Shown here piece by piece: positions 39,016 to 47,267 of a stretch of 48,516 nucleotides of DNA (position 1 is the stretch's first letter; every line of letters begins with the position of its first letter). A program made the position numbers and the translations under genes. The notes under the pieces are model-generated. The model did not search any database. It saw only the letters and a list, made by a program, of their open reading frames with translations, and was not told where the DNA came from. Source of the DNA: Nostoc mirabile CHAB5784 (GTDB taxonomy: Bacteria > Cyanobacteriota > Cyanobacteriia > Cyanobacteriales > Nostocaceae); contig NZ_JAIVFS010000052.1 of the NCBI RefSeq assembly GCF_020829645.1, positions 1-48,516 of the forward strand, given 5' to 3'.

Positions 39016-41222
39016 CTCCTCAATGTTGGCTCTTGACTACTAACTTCAGGAAGCATAGAGGCAAGGTGAGCAGTGACTTGGCTGTAGCGGCGGGTAATCA
39101 GCAGGGAAGAACGACATTGGATGGCTAGTTGATCTGTATATCTTCCCAAGGTTTGGCGCTCGATACCCCAAGCGCGGCTGGTGCCAGCAATAGTTAGGTC
39201 TACACCTTCTGAGGCTTTAATTACGGCTTGGATTGGTTCTGGGGCTTCAATAATTTTGATTTCAATGCGATCGCGTACACTGGTGGGCAATTGTTCCATC
39301 ATCGTGTGCAGTTCGTAACTCAATTCTTCCTTGGCTTGATTTGCTACTATCTGTAATATCTGCAACATACAAGTCTCACGATTGATTAGCAGTCTCAGAG
39401 CTAGTATTAGTGCTAAATCATCATGGATATTGGCTGAATAAGGTACCAATAAACTTTCTAATTGCTCTTTGCCTTTATCTACAAACACTGCTACATCCAC
39501 TGGGGCAGTGGTAAGCATTTGTCCGACTCGTCCACCTAAACGATTACTACTAAAAGCTGGCCGATGCCAGCCCACGAGAATTAAATCAGCTTGTTCTAAT
39601 GTGGCAATCTGTGCTGTTTCGCGGGCAACGTTGCTGGATATGCGAACGATAGGATGCACACAAGAACGAGTTTCTGGCGGTTCGAGAGTATTAATTAATT
39701 CTTGTAGCTGCTGGCGACGCTGGGTGATTAATCTGTCTGCTTCAACTGGGGTACTTTCAAAAGCATAGTCTTCTTCAAATTCAATCAGGCTAAGAGGGTT
39801 AACAATGGCAGGATATCGGTAATTGAGAGCGATACCTACGGCGGGCTGCGCCAACGCTACTGCGAACTGTACTAAACCTTTTTGGGTACTTGGATTAGCC
39901 ACTGGCACTAAAATTCGGAAAGGATGAGGGGAAGTTTCACTTCCAGCAGAGGTATCTATACCTTTTTCTCCTTCCGACTCCGGTTCCATGACATCTAACC
40001 TGATCAGCTTTTTCGGATATGTCCATTCCAGCAGTGGCGAGGTCATGAATGTAGTTACCAATGCCATAATTACCAGCATGGTAAATACTAAGGGGGAAAT
40101 TACCCCTAACTCTAGACCAATGTTTAGCACTATCAGTTCGGTCAAACCGCGAGTATTCATTAACCAACCGAGTGCCGAGGCTTCCCGTTTACTAATGCCA
40201 CTGACACGGGCCGCTACATAAGTGCCAACATATTTGCCTGCGATCGCCACTCCTAAAACCAACGCACACAAAAGCCACAATTCTGGACGGTTGAGTAAGC
40301 CAATCTGTGTCCGTAAGCCACTGTAGGCGAAAAATATTGGCAGCAAGAATATTAGGACAAAATCTTCGGTTTTTACTGCCAATTCCCGCACCAAATCTTC
40401 ATTTTTGGGCATTGCTGCTCCCAGTAAAAATGCTCCAAAAATTAAGTGAATACCAATTAGTTCGGTGATTAATGCCGACGCAACTACTGCCATATAAATC
40501 CCAGCTAGCAGCAATTGGCTGAGGCGTCCCGCACGAACGTAGTGTTTAGCAAGGCGTTGGAGGAACCAACGTCCCGCCGTTAACATCAAGCCGATATAAA
40601 CTATGCTGGCGATAATTGTGGGTATGGCACCTGCAAAGTCACCAGTTCTAGCTACAGCGATCGCTACTGCTAATAGACACCAAGCTGTCACATCATCGAC
40701 TGCTGCACAAGTTAACGCCAACGTTCCTAAACGGGTTCCTTGTAAATTGTTTTCAGTAATGATTCGTGCCAACACTGGAAAGGCAGTAATCGACATCGCC
40801 GCCCCCAAAAACAAGGCAAAAGCGGTGAAAGATACACTTCCATTGGAAACTACGGGATAAAGGATTACCGCTAGCAATGTTCCTAAGGAAAACGGCACCA
40901 AAATGCTGACATGAGAAGTTAAAACAGCTACTTCTAATTGTCCACTGAGATATTTTGGATTAAGTTCTAGCCCAATCAGAAACATGAAAAATATTAGTCC
41001 CACCTGAGACAGAACATTTAGAAAAGGAAAAGTTTCTGGTGGGAACAAAGAAACTGCTAGATCGGGAGCAACTAAACCAAATAAAGATGGGCCAAGCATA
41101 ATTCCGGCGACAATCTCACCAATTACCAGTGGTTGCTTAATGGAACGGAATCCTAGTCCTACTAGCCGTGAAAGCCCAATAATAATCAGCACTTCAACCA
41201 GAACGAGAATAACTATATGCAT
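39012..41222 (-). CDS. CPA2 cation:proton antiporter with C-terminal USP-like domains
   Basis: 736 residues. Residues 1-400 form about 12 membrane helices of the CPA2 (Kef/NapA-type) fold, with GLIFFMFLIGLELNPKYLSG and the ion-binding Asp pair in LTCAAVDDVTAWCLL (D176-D177). Residues from about 430 are cytosolic with two universal-stress-like halves (LVGWHRPAFSSNRLGGRVGQ and IAGTSRAWGIERQTLGRYTD) that may bind nucleotide. It exchanges Na+ or K+ for H+ and would help pH or salt homeostasis. Coupled to the exported protein downstream. Confidence 0.9.
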   Translation of the reverse strand: MHIVILVLVEVLIIIGLSRLVGLGFRSIKQPLVIGEIVAGIMLGPSLFGLVAPDLAVSLFPPETFPFLNVLSQVGLIFFMFLIGLELNPKYLSGQLEVAVLTSHVSILVPFSLGTLLAVILYPVVSNGSVSFTAFALFLGAAMSITAFPVLARIITENNLQGTRLGTLALTCAAVDDVTAWCLLAVAIAVARTGDFAGAIPTIIASIVYIGLMLTAGRWFLQRLAKHYVRAGRLSQLLLAGIYMAVVASALITELIGIHLIFGAFLLGAAMPKNEDLVRELAVKTEDFVLIFLLPIFFAYSGLRTQIGLLNRPELWLLCALVLGVAIAGKYVGTYVAARVSGISKREASALGWLMNTRGLTELIVLNIGLELGVISPLVFTMLVIMALVTTFMTSPLLEWTYPKKLIRLDVMEPESEGEKGIDTSAGSETSPHPFRILVPVANPSTQKGLVQFAVALAQPAVGIALNYRYPAIVNPLSLIEFEEDYAFESTPVEADRLITQRRQQLQELINTLEPPETRSCVHPIVRISSNVARETAQIATLEQADLILVGWHRPAFSSNRLGGRVGQMLTTAPVDVAVFVDKGKEQLESLLVPYSANIHDDLALILALRLLINRETCMLQILQIVANQAKEELSYELHTMMEQLPTSVRDRIEIKIIEAPEPIQAVIKASEGVDLTIAGTSRAWGIERQTLGRYTDQLAIQCRSSLLITRRYSQVTAHLASMLPEVSSQEPTLRS

Positions 41223-41556
41223 GGTTTCCTCAAAATTAAGTATCTGGTTTTCCTAAGATAATTCTTTAAAAGACGGGAAAATGTCAAGCTTGTTAGATAC
41301 AGCCAAGGTTAATTTGTGCTTCGTCGTCATGTCAATTATTATTACAATGGAGTTGTAGCAGTGAAACATTAATTTTGATGATTTTAGGAGCTACATCTCT
41401 AAGAGCTTCCGTAACGATAGCAAGAAAATTAGTTAATAGGCAGCCAATTTGTAGTAGTGCTTAAACGCCACTACAAACAACTTAGCCGTTATAGCCAGAG
41501 TCAAAGCAGAGAATTTTTCCCAATTACTAGGTAATTAATCTTATATTTAAATTTGC
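41223..41556. other. intergenic region between the two antiporter genes
   Basis: No gene seen. It holds AATTAC-TAG-GTAATT (41522-41536) and a bulged stem TTGTAG...CTACAA (about 41450-41477), either of which could end the truncated antiporter transcript. The stretch before the intact antiporter gene presumably holds its promoter, which I cannot fix. Confidence 0.35.
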
Positions 41557-42459
41557 TTAAGCGGAATATTTTTCGTAGCTTGTACCTTGCAACAAAAAGG
41601 CAATCAGTGATGATGCCATGAGTGTAGTAATGACTGCCATAATAACCATGATAGTGAATAAAGTTGGGGTAATTATACCTTGCTCCAGACCAATGTTGAG
41701 GATGATTAACTCCATCAAACCACGAGCATTCATCAGAGCGCCGATAGTTGCAGATTCGCGCCAATTTTCCCCCGCCAATTTTGCAGCCAACATACAAGCA
41801 ACACCTTTGCCAAGAATTGCGATCGCAATAATTAAAAACGTAATTCCCCATAAAGTAGGTGTATTTATTAATCCGATTTTAGTATTCAGTCCAGAGAAGA
41901 CAAAAAATATCGGTAACAAAAAAGAAGTAGTTAAAAACTCTGTATGTTGGCGAATTTGTTGGGCGAATTCTCCCCGCGGTGTCACTGCTCCTAGCACAAA
42001 AGCACCAAATATTGCATAGATACCTGTGACATCAGTAAACCATGCACAAAACATCAAAATTATCAACATTAAAGTTAGGGTTTGTTTGTTCACACCTGCA
42101 TCGCGTTTTGTCATGCGTGTGAAGGCTCTTAGTAGAGGTTGAGCCAGAAAAATGGCAAATAGCACGTAGCAAATGCCACCACCAATTGCTAAGATGGCAA
42201 TGCTCAGAGAATTTTTCACGCTAGCAAGCACGATCGCTAGCAAACACCAAGCAACTCCATTATCTACCGATGCTGCACCTAAAGCCAAAGTACCGAAGCG
42301 GGTTTGTGCAAGACCGCATTCGTAAAGAATGCGAGCTAACATTGGAAAAGCCGTAATTGTCATCGACGCACCTAAATACAAAGCGGCTGACCAAGGCGTT
42401 ACTTTTGGTTGAAAGAAATCACCATTGTGATAAAACCAAAAAGATGCGATCGCAGATGG
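41557..42459 (-). pseudogene. 5'-truncated CPA2 cation:proton antiporter
   Basis: About 300 codons remain open from CCA 42459 (first ATG at 42381): YLGASMTITAFPMLARILYE, GTLALGAASVDNGVAWCLLA, TGIYAIFGAFVLGAVTPRGE, ALMNARGLMELIILNIGLEQ. These are helices 5-12 of a CPA2 transporter; the first four helices (roughly 130 residues) are missing, and the frame begins 8 nt after the corA stop. The ion-binding pair is Asp-Asn (VDN), not Asp-Asp as in the neighbour. I infer a gene cut by a deletion that joined it to corA. No C-terminal cytosolic domain. Confidence 0.7.
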
Positions 42460-42466
42460 TTATTTA

Positions 42467-43546
42467 TCATTTGAGTTTTAGCCAGCCCTTGCGGTAGAAG
42501 TAAAACAGCATACAGCCAGCAATACTCAACATAATCAGCCAAAGGAGAGGGTATCCCCAGTCCCACTCCAACTCAGGCATGGATTTAAAGTTCATCCCAT
42601 AGACACCAGCAATAAATGTCAGGGGTAAAAAGATTGTTGAAAATACAGTCAGGAAGCGGATATTCTCATTCATGTGGTTGCTCATTGAGGAGAGATAAAC
42701 CTCCATTAAGCTAGAAGCAAGCTCCCGATAAGTCTCTACCATATCGATTACCTGCACTGCGTGGTTATAACAATCGCGCAAGCAGACGCGCACCTCATTC
42801 TTGATCAGATCTGAATCTTCCCGCATCAGCCGATCAATAGCATCGCGCTGAGGCCAAATTGATCGCCGCAGCATGAGCAACTCGCGCTTCATCTCGTAAA
42901 TTTTCTCTAAGGTATAGCGATTAGGAGAACGGACAACCTCATGTTCGAGTTCTTCGAGTCGTTCGCCATAGTCTTCTAGCACTGGGAAAAAACCAGAAAT
43001 TATCACATCAATTAGACAGTAAAGCAGGTAGTCTGCTCCTTGTTTACGGATAGCCCCTTTGTCACGGCAGATGCGATCGCGTAATGGATTAAAGCAACTA
43101 TCGTGGTCAAACCCTTCCTGAATTGTGAGTACATAGTTTGATCCTAAGACAAGGCTCACCTGTTGACGGTCAAAGCCCTTACCCTGATCATCAGCTTTAA
43201 CCATGCGACAAATTATTAATAGCTGGTCATCATAATCCTCAAACCTGGGACGCTGAGGCACGTTCATGATATCTTCGAGGAGTGAACGATGAAGGTTAAA
43301 CCTTTCTCCAAATTGTTGTAGGAGATCTTCGCGCCCCAACCCCTGTATATCGACCCAACTCACCGATTCTGCCCTTAGATAAGGCATACATTCCTCTGGT
43401 GTATAGGGTTTGTGGCGAACCGCTTCTTCCGACTGACTGTAGTTAATCAGCCCAATCTCTGTCGTCAATGAGCATGTTAATGGGCGATTCTGCGTCCTCA
43501 GTAATCTTGAGGGGTTCGGATGAACCAACCGATTGACTCTAGCCAT
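42467..43546 (-). CDS. corA: CorA-type magnesium/cobalt transporter
   Basis: 359 residues. Long cytosolic N-terminal domain (1-295) with helical EYGERLEELEHEVVRSPNRY-like segments (seen as YGERLEELEHEVV, IYEMKRELLMLRRSIWPQRD), then two C-terminal helices. TM1 ends with the selectivity motif YGMNF (GVYGMNFKSMPELEWDWGYP); TM2 is LLWLIMLSIAGCMLFYFY followed by basic RKGWLKLK. Homopentameric Mg2+ channel of the inner membrane. Its stop now abuts the truncated antiporter. Confidence 0.93.
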   Translation of the reverse strand: MARVNRLVHPNPSRLLRTQNRPLTCSLTTEIGLINYSQSEEAVRHKPYTPEECMPYLRAESVSWVDIQGLGREDLLQQFGERFNLHRSLLEDIMNVPQRPRFEDYDDQLLIICRMVKADDQGKGFDRQQVSLVLGSNYVLTIQEGFDHDSCFNPLRDRICRDKGAIRKQGADYLLYCLIDVIISGFFPVLEDYGERLEELEHEVVRSPNRYTLEKIYEMKRELLMLRRSIWPQRDAIDRLMREDSDLIKNEVRVCLRDCYNHAVQVIDMVETYRELASSLMEVYLSSMSNHMNENIRFLTVFSTIFLPLTFIAGVYGMNFKSMPELEWDWGYPLLWLIMLSIAGCMLFYFYRKGWLKLK

Positions 43547-43647
43547 AGCTGTTTAAGTAATTCTTTTTCTTTATTATTTCTTAACTTAGGTATTACTCAC
43601 TACTTTATTCTTTAAAATCTATTTATTGAGGTTCCTTCTTTGCATTT

Positions 43648-44082
43648 TCATAACCACTCCCCACCCCGGAAACGCCAACGGGGAAAGATAACTCGCATCA
43701 GGCTTTGTGAACTAATAAAAATTGCTAGCCACACGACGCTATAGTGCAACAAAAAAACTGCTAACGGTAGTTCTTCTTTAGGTAAAGGTATTGGTAAAAA
43801 GCCAAACAGTTTTACTCCACAGAACACAAACACCAATTCTGATATACCAGCTAATAATTGATAAACTCCAGGCCAATCCCTGTCCCAGCGAAATTTTTGG
43901 AGATAGTTATAAAGCACATCCCAACCTAAGCCAAAGACGCCGACATAACCAAGTATCCAAAAATAAACCGAGTTAGCATTAGAACCAATCAAACCCATTG
44001 CAAAAGGCAAAGACACAAGTACGCCCACTGTTGCAAGTAATAATAATCGAGTTTGCCAACGACCAAATAAAGTTGGTGTCAT
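43648..44082 (-). CDS. small integral membrane protein, unknown
   Basis: 144 residues with four hydrophobic segments: LLLLATVGVLVSLPFAMGLI, VYFWILGYVGVFGLGWDVLY, LLAGISELVFVFCGVKLFGF and AVFLLHYSVVWLAIFISSQS. RWDRDWPGVYQLLAGISELV is a conserved-looking loop. The C-terminus is RWRFRGGEW. No family recognised. It lies 101 nt upstream of corA on the same strand. Confidence 0.65.
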   Translation of the reverse strand: MTPTLFGRWQTRLLLLATVGVLVSLPFAMGLIGSNANSVYFWILGYVGVFGLGWDVLYNYLQKFRWDRDWPGVYQLLAGISELVFVFCGVKLFGFLPIPLPKEELPLAVFLLHYSVVWLAIFISSQSLMRVIFPRWRFRGGEWL

Positions 44083-44208
44083 AGAAGTGCTGAATAAAAA
44101 ATAGGGAAAAGATGGATTTAAAAATTCAGCACTATTGCAGTGCTTTTTGCAAGGATGGGAGATACGAGAATATTAGATTAGCCCCAAAGCATCAACATAT
44201 TTATCTGA

Positions 44209-44934
44209 TTACGATGGCTTAAGGTGGTAATCAAATTTAGAATGGTAACTTGAAATTGCATCCCAATTGATTACATCTTCTAGCAAAGCTTGATAACCCA
44301 GTGTATTGGGATGAAGACCATCTTCACTCAAGCGTTTAAGCCGCCAATTTTCACCGCGTTCCATCCATTGCTCAAAAATATCTAAATAGGGAATCTGCCG
44401 TTTGGTACAAGCAATTCGAGTTGCTTCTTTGTAGCGGTACTGGTCGGCATGATTATAGTAAAAGCAATCTAGAAATGGCATCTTGGCTTCATCCACTGGC
44501 ACCATGCCCACAAATAATACAGGACATAGTTGCTGTGCTAAATCTAGCAGAGAAGCAATTTCTTTTTCAAACAATGTAAAATCTGTGTAACTTCGACCAT
44601 CAAGACGCGCCAACCGCGCTGAGTCATTCACGCCTACGGACAAAATAATCAAGTCGGGAACACGATTTCGCAGTTCACCCCGGTGGCGAAATTCGACTTC
44701 TAGCCTTTGGGCTACTTGTTGCGTGCGATCGCCTCTTACCCCTAAATTATAAAGAACATGACCCGCACTATCCGGCAACATCCACCATCGCCGTAGTTGC
44801 TCGATCCAGCCTCCTTTTTCCGGATCGCCGAATCCATAAATTAAGCTGTCCCCCAGTGCGACAATCTTCATTGGCTGAAAGTGATTTGGTGGTACAGACA
44901 CCTGCATTGAGGAAGAAGCTAGAAATGTGTGCAT
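44209..44934 (-). CDS. GDSL-type esterase/lipase (SGNH hydrolase)
   Basis: 241 residues. SGNH blocks are present: block I KIVALGDSLIYGFGD with the nucleophile Ser, a Gly in NLGVRGDRTQQ, Asn in LSVGVNDSARLA, and the catalytic DxxH in SEDGLHPNTLGYQ. It hydrolyses ester bonds of unknown substrates. The first 20 residues (MHTFLASSSMQVSVPPNHF) are not a clear signal peptide, and the start may be the internal Met before KIVALGDS. Confidence 0.85.
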   Translation of the reverse strand: MHTFLASSSMQVSVPPNHFQPMKIVALGDSLIYGFGDPEKGGWIEQLRRWWMLPDSAGHVLYNLGVRGDRTQQVAQRLEVEFRHRGELRNRVPDLIILSVGVNDSARLARLDGRSYTDFTLFEKEIASLLDLAQQLCPVLFVGMVPVDEAKMPFLDCFYYNHADQYRYKEATRIACTKRQIPYLDIFEQWMERGENWRLKRLSEDGLHPNTLGYQALLEDVINWDAISSYHSKFDYHLKPS

Positions 44935-45056
44935 TTAAGAACTATATTTTATATCTTTACAAGATTCTATACATTTCTATACCATAGATGGCTATCTTTA
45001 ATGTCCAAGCATATATGGGGTTTCTACTTATTGATGCAGTTTCAAGGTTAATATTG

Positions 45057-45340
45057 CCGCATTTGAGCTTCTGAGGGTGAACGTTGAGCTTCTGAGGGTG
45101 AACGTTGAGCTTCTGAGGGTGAATGTTGAGCTTCTGAGGGTGAATGTTGAGCTTCTGAGGGTGAATGTTGAGCTTCTGAGGGTGAATGTTGAGCTTCTGA
45201 GGGTGAATGTTGAGCTTCTGAGGGTGAATGTTGAGCTTCTGAAGGTGAATGTTGAGCTTCTGAAGGTGAACGTTGCACCTTTGAGCTTGAAAGTTGCACC
45301 TTTGATGCTGAAAGTTGCACCTTTGAGCTTGAAAATTGCG
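45057..45340. repeat. 21-bp tandem repeat encoding heptapeptides
   Basis: About ten near-perfect 21-bp units (TTGAGCTTCTGAGGGTGAAYG) followed by about four diverged units of the TTGCACCTTTGAGCTTGAAAG type. The minus strand can be read as repeats of HSPSEAQ from an ATG at 45320 to 45048, and the plus strand as NVELLRV from 45077 to 45346. Because the unit is a multiple of three, open frames are expected, so coding is not established for either. No signal peptide, domain or clear ribosome site. Confidence 0.7.
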
Positions 45341-45700
45341 GTTTAAAAGCTCAAGTTGGAAGTTTGGTACTGAAAACGGCTATGCGATGTCTACGACAGG
45401 CTACGCCTACGCACCATGTTTCATTTTATTTTAGGTATAGGTGAGCGCTCATACTGCGCTAAATGAGTCTGAGAATCGAACCGCAGAGGCGCAGAGGACG
45501 CTGAGGAAGAGAGAAGAGGGAGCGTTAGCGCAGCTTATCGTACTCCTACTCTTAAGCAAGCTACGCGTAGCGTTCCATTGGCGCAGCCTCTCGTAGAGAA
45601 GGAAAGGTATCGCTATTATATAACCGTGTATTTGCTTAATTTTGGCATCAGTCGTTAGGATAAGTTACAGGTGTAAAAGTTATATCTACTGGTAGCAAAG
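45341..45700. other. repeat-rich gap before the NACHT gene
   Basis: Contains ACCGCAGAGGCGCAGAGGAC (about 45480-45499), an interspersed sequence I recognise as frequent in Nostoc-type genomes, and GAGCGTTAGCGCAGC and CTACGCGTAGCG modules (45520-45570). TATTATATAA at about 45614-45623 may be the -10 region of the next gene. No gene seen. Confidence 0.45.
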
Positions 45701-47266
45701 ATGAATATTGACCCTGTAGTTAATACACTTAAAAGTATTGCTAAACCTGCGGCTTCTCTAGTTATTAATCAAGCTCAACGCAATGAAACTGTAGTTAGAA
45801 CCTTAAAACAATTCAATTTTGACCCAGTACAACCACCTAAAGATGTTGATGGTGTTTATGTTTATTCTTTAATTGAGTATGGTGTGGATAAGCAGGAAGT
45901 ACTGCTGAATCTTTTTCGAGAAAGAGAAATTAAAAATGCTTTTTGGAGTGCTTATACTTCAAATAATCCCTTGGGTTTCTACAAGGAAGTAGAAAAGTTT
46001 TTGCAGGGGAAGGATTCAGAATTTGATATCCGATTGATGAGAATTGAACTGCGATCGGAGTTAGAGGAGTTTGGGGAAATATTTATTAAGGTTGCTAAAA
46101 GAAGTAAATCAATAGAGTTTGAGCCTTTTCCAGAATGGAATTTAGACGAGTACTCAGCAGAATTTAAGTCGTTAATTAGAGAAAAAATTCGCTCGTTTTG
46201 TGGTCGTCAGTTTGTTTTTGACGCATTTAAGCAATTTTGCGACAAAAATCGCAGTGGTTACTTCACAGTGCTGGGTGACGCGGGGATGGGGAAGAGTACC
46301 ATTGCTGCTAAATACGTCTGGGACAATAAATCACCATGCTATTTTAATATTCGCTCCGATGGTCGCAATCGAACGGGGCTATTTCTTGAAAGTATTCGCA
46401 AACAATTAATTAAGCGTTACCAGTTGCAGAATGCCCAGAAGGCTAATTTAGCAGATTTACTAGAACAGGTTAGCAAAAAACTGAATGCTGGCGATCGTCT
46501 GGTAATTGTGGTTGATGCGCTGGATGAAGTCGAACAAGAAACAGGGGGGAATCTTTTAGATTTACCGCCGTCGCTTCCTGAACGTGTTTATTTTCTGCTG
46601 ACTAGACGACCATATACCATAGATAAAAAACGCTTGTCTGCACCAGATGTCCCGGTAGAGGAGCTAGATTTAAGCGCAACTAAGTATGTTGATTTGAGTC
46701 GTGAAGACATTAAGGAGTATATTCGGTTCTTTTTGAATGTCGATGAAGACTATAAGAAAGCACTTAGACAATGGATTCAAGACCGCAAAGTTGATGAGAA
46801 TGATTTTGTTGAGCAGGTAGCAACTAAGAGTGAAAATAATTTCATGTACCTGCGTTATCTTTTGCCAGGAGTTGCTAAAGGTGACTATAAAGACCTGAGT
46901 TTAACGCAATTACCCGATGGTCTAAAGGATTATTATCAAGTTCATTGGGTACGTATGGGGATGGATGAAAAGCCCCAAGAAGTAAAAGTATTTATCCTGT
47001 TTATTTTAGTGGAGATTGGCACACCAATTACCTGTGAGATGATAGCGGATATTGCCGAACAAGAGGAATATGATGTGCAATCAGTTTTAGAAGAGTGGGT
47101 TGAATATTTGAAGAAGCAGGATATAAAAGGAGAAATCTGCCACAGCATCTATCATGCAAGTTTTTTGGACTTCTTGAAAGCAAAACGGGTTTTGGGTTCC
47201 AAACGGAAGCTATTTCAAGAGGTTAATCAACGCATTGCGGACTACCTTAACAGGGAGATGGCGTGA
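45701..47266 (+). CDS. STAND/NACHT-type NTPase
   Basis: 521 residues. The N-terminal 140 residues are helical and unrecognised (TLKSIAKPAASLVINQAQRN, DGVYVYSLIEYGVDKQEVLL), a position where effector or adaptor domains occur. The NTPase has Walker A VLGDAGMGKSTIAAKYV (190-206) and Walker B LVIVVDALDEVEQE (267-280), then a sensor region FLLTRRPYTIDKK and a helical C-terminal part (EEWVEYLKKQDIKGEICHSI). The next ORF starts 1 nt after the TGA in another frame and carries the continuation and WD40 repeats; intact relatives appear as one protein. Likely a signal-sensing or defence ATPase. Confidence 0.75.
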   Translation: MNIDPVVNTLKSIAKPAASLVINQAQRNETVVRTLKQFNFDPVQPPKDVDGVYVYSLIEYGVDKQEVLLNLFREREIKNAFWSAYTSNNPLGFYKEVEKFLQGKDSEFDIRLMRIELRSELEEFGEIFIKVAKRSKSIEFEPFPEWNLDEYSAEFKSLIREKIRSFCGRQFVFDAFKQFCDKNRSGYFTVLGDAGMGKSTIAAKYVWDNKSPCYFNIRSDGRNRTGLFLESIRKQLIKRYQLQNAQKANLADLLEQVSKKLNAGDRLVIVVDALDEVEQETGGNLLDLPPSLPERVYFLLTRRPYTIDKKRLSAPDVPVEELDLSATKYVDLSREDIKEYIRFFLNVDEDYKKALRQWIQDRKVDENDFVEQVATKSENNFMYLRYLLPGVAKGDYKDLSLTQLPDGLKDYYQVHWVRMGMDEKPQEVKVFILFILVEIGTPITCEMIADIAEQEEYDVQSVLEEWVEYLKKQDIKGEICHSIYHASFLDFLKAKRVLGSKRKLFQEVNQRIADYLNREMA

Positions 47267-47267
47267 G

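Noticed and set aside
45057..45340. CRISPR array
   Set aside because: Units are contiguous 21-bp direct repeats without unique spacers, and no cas genes are present.
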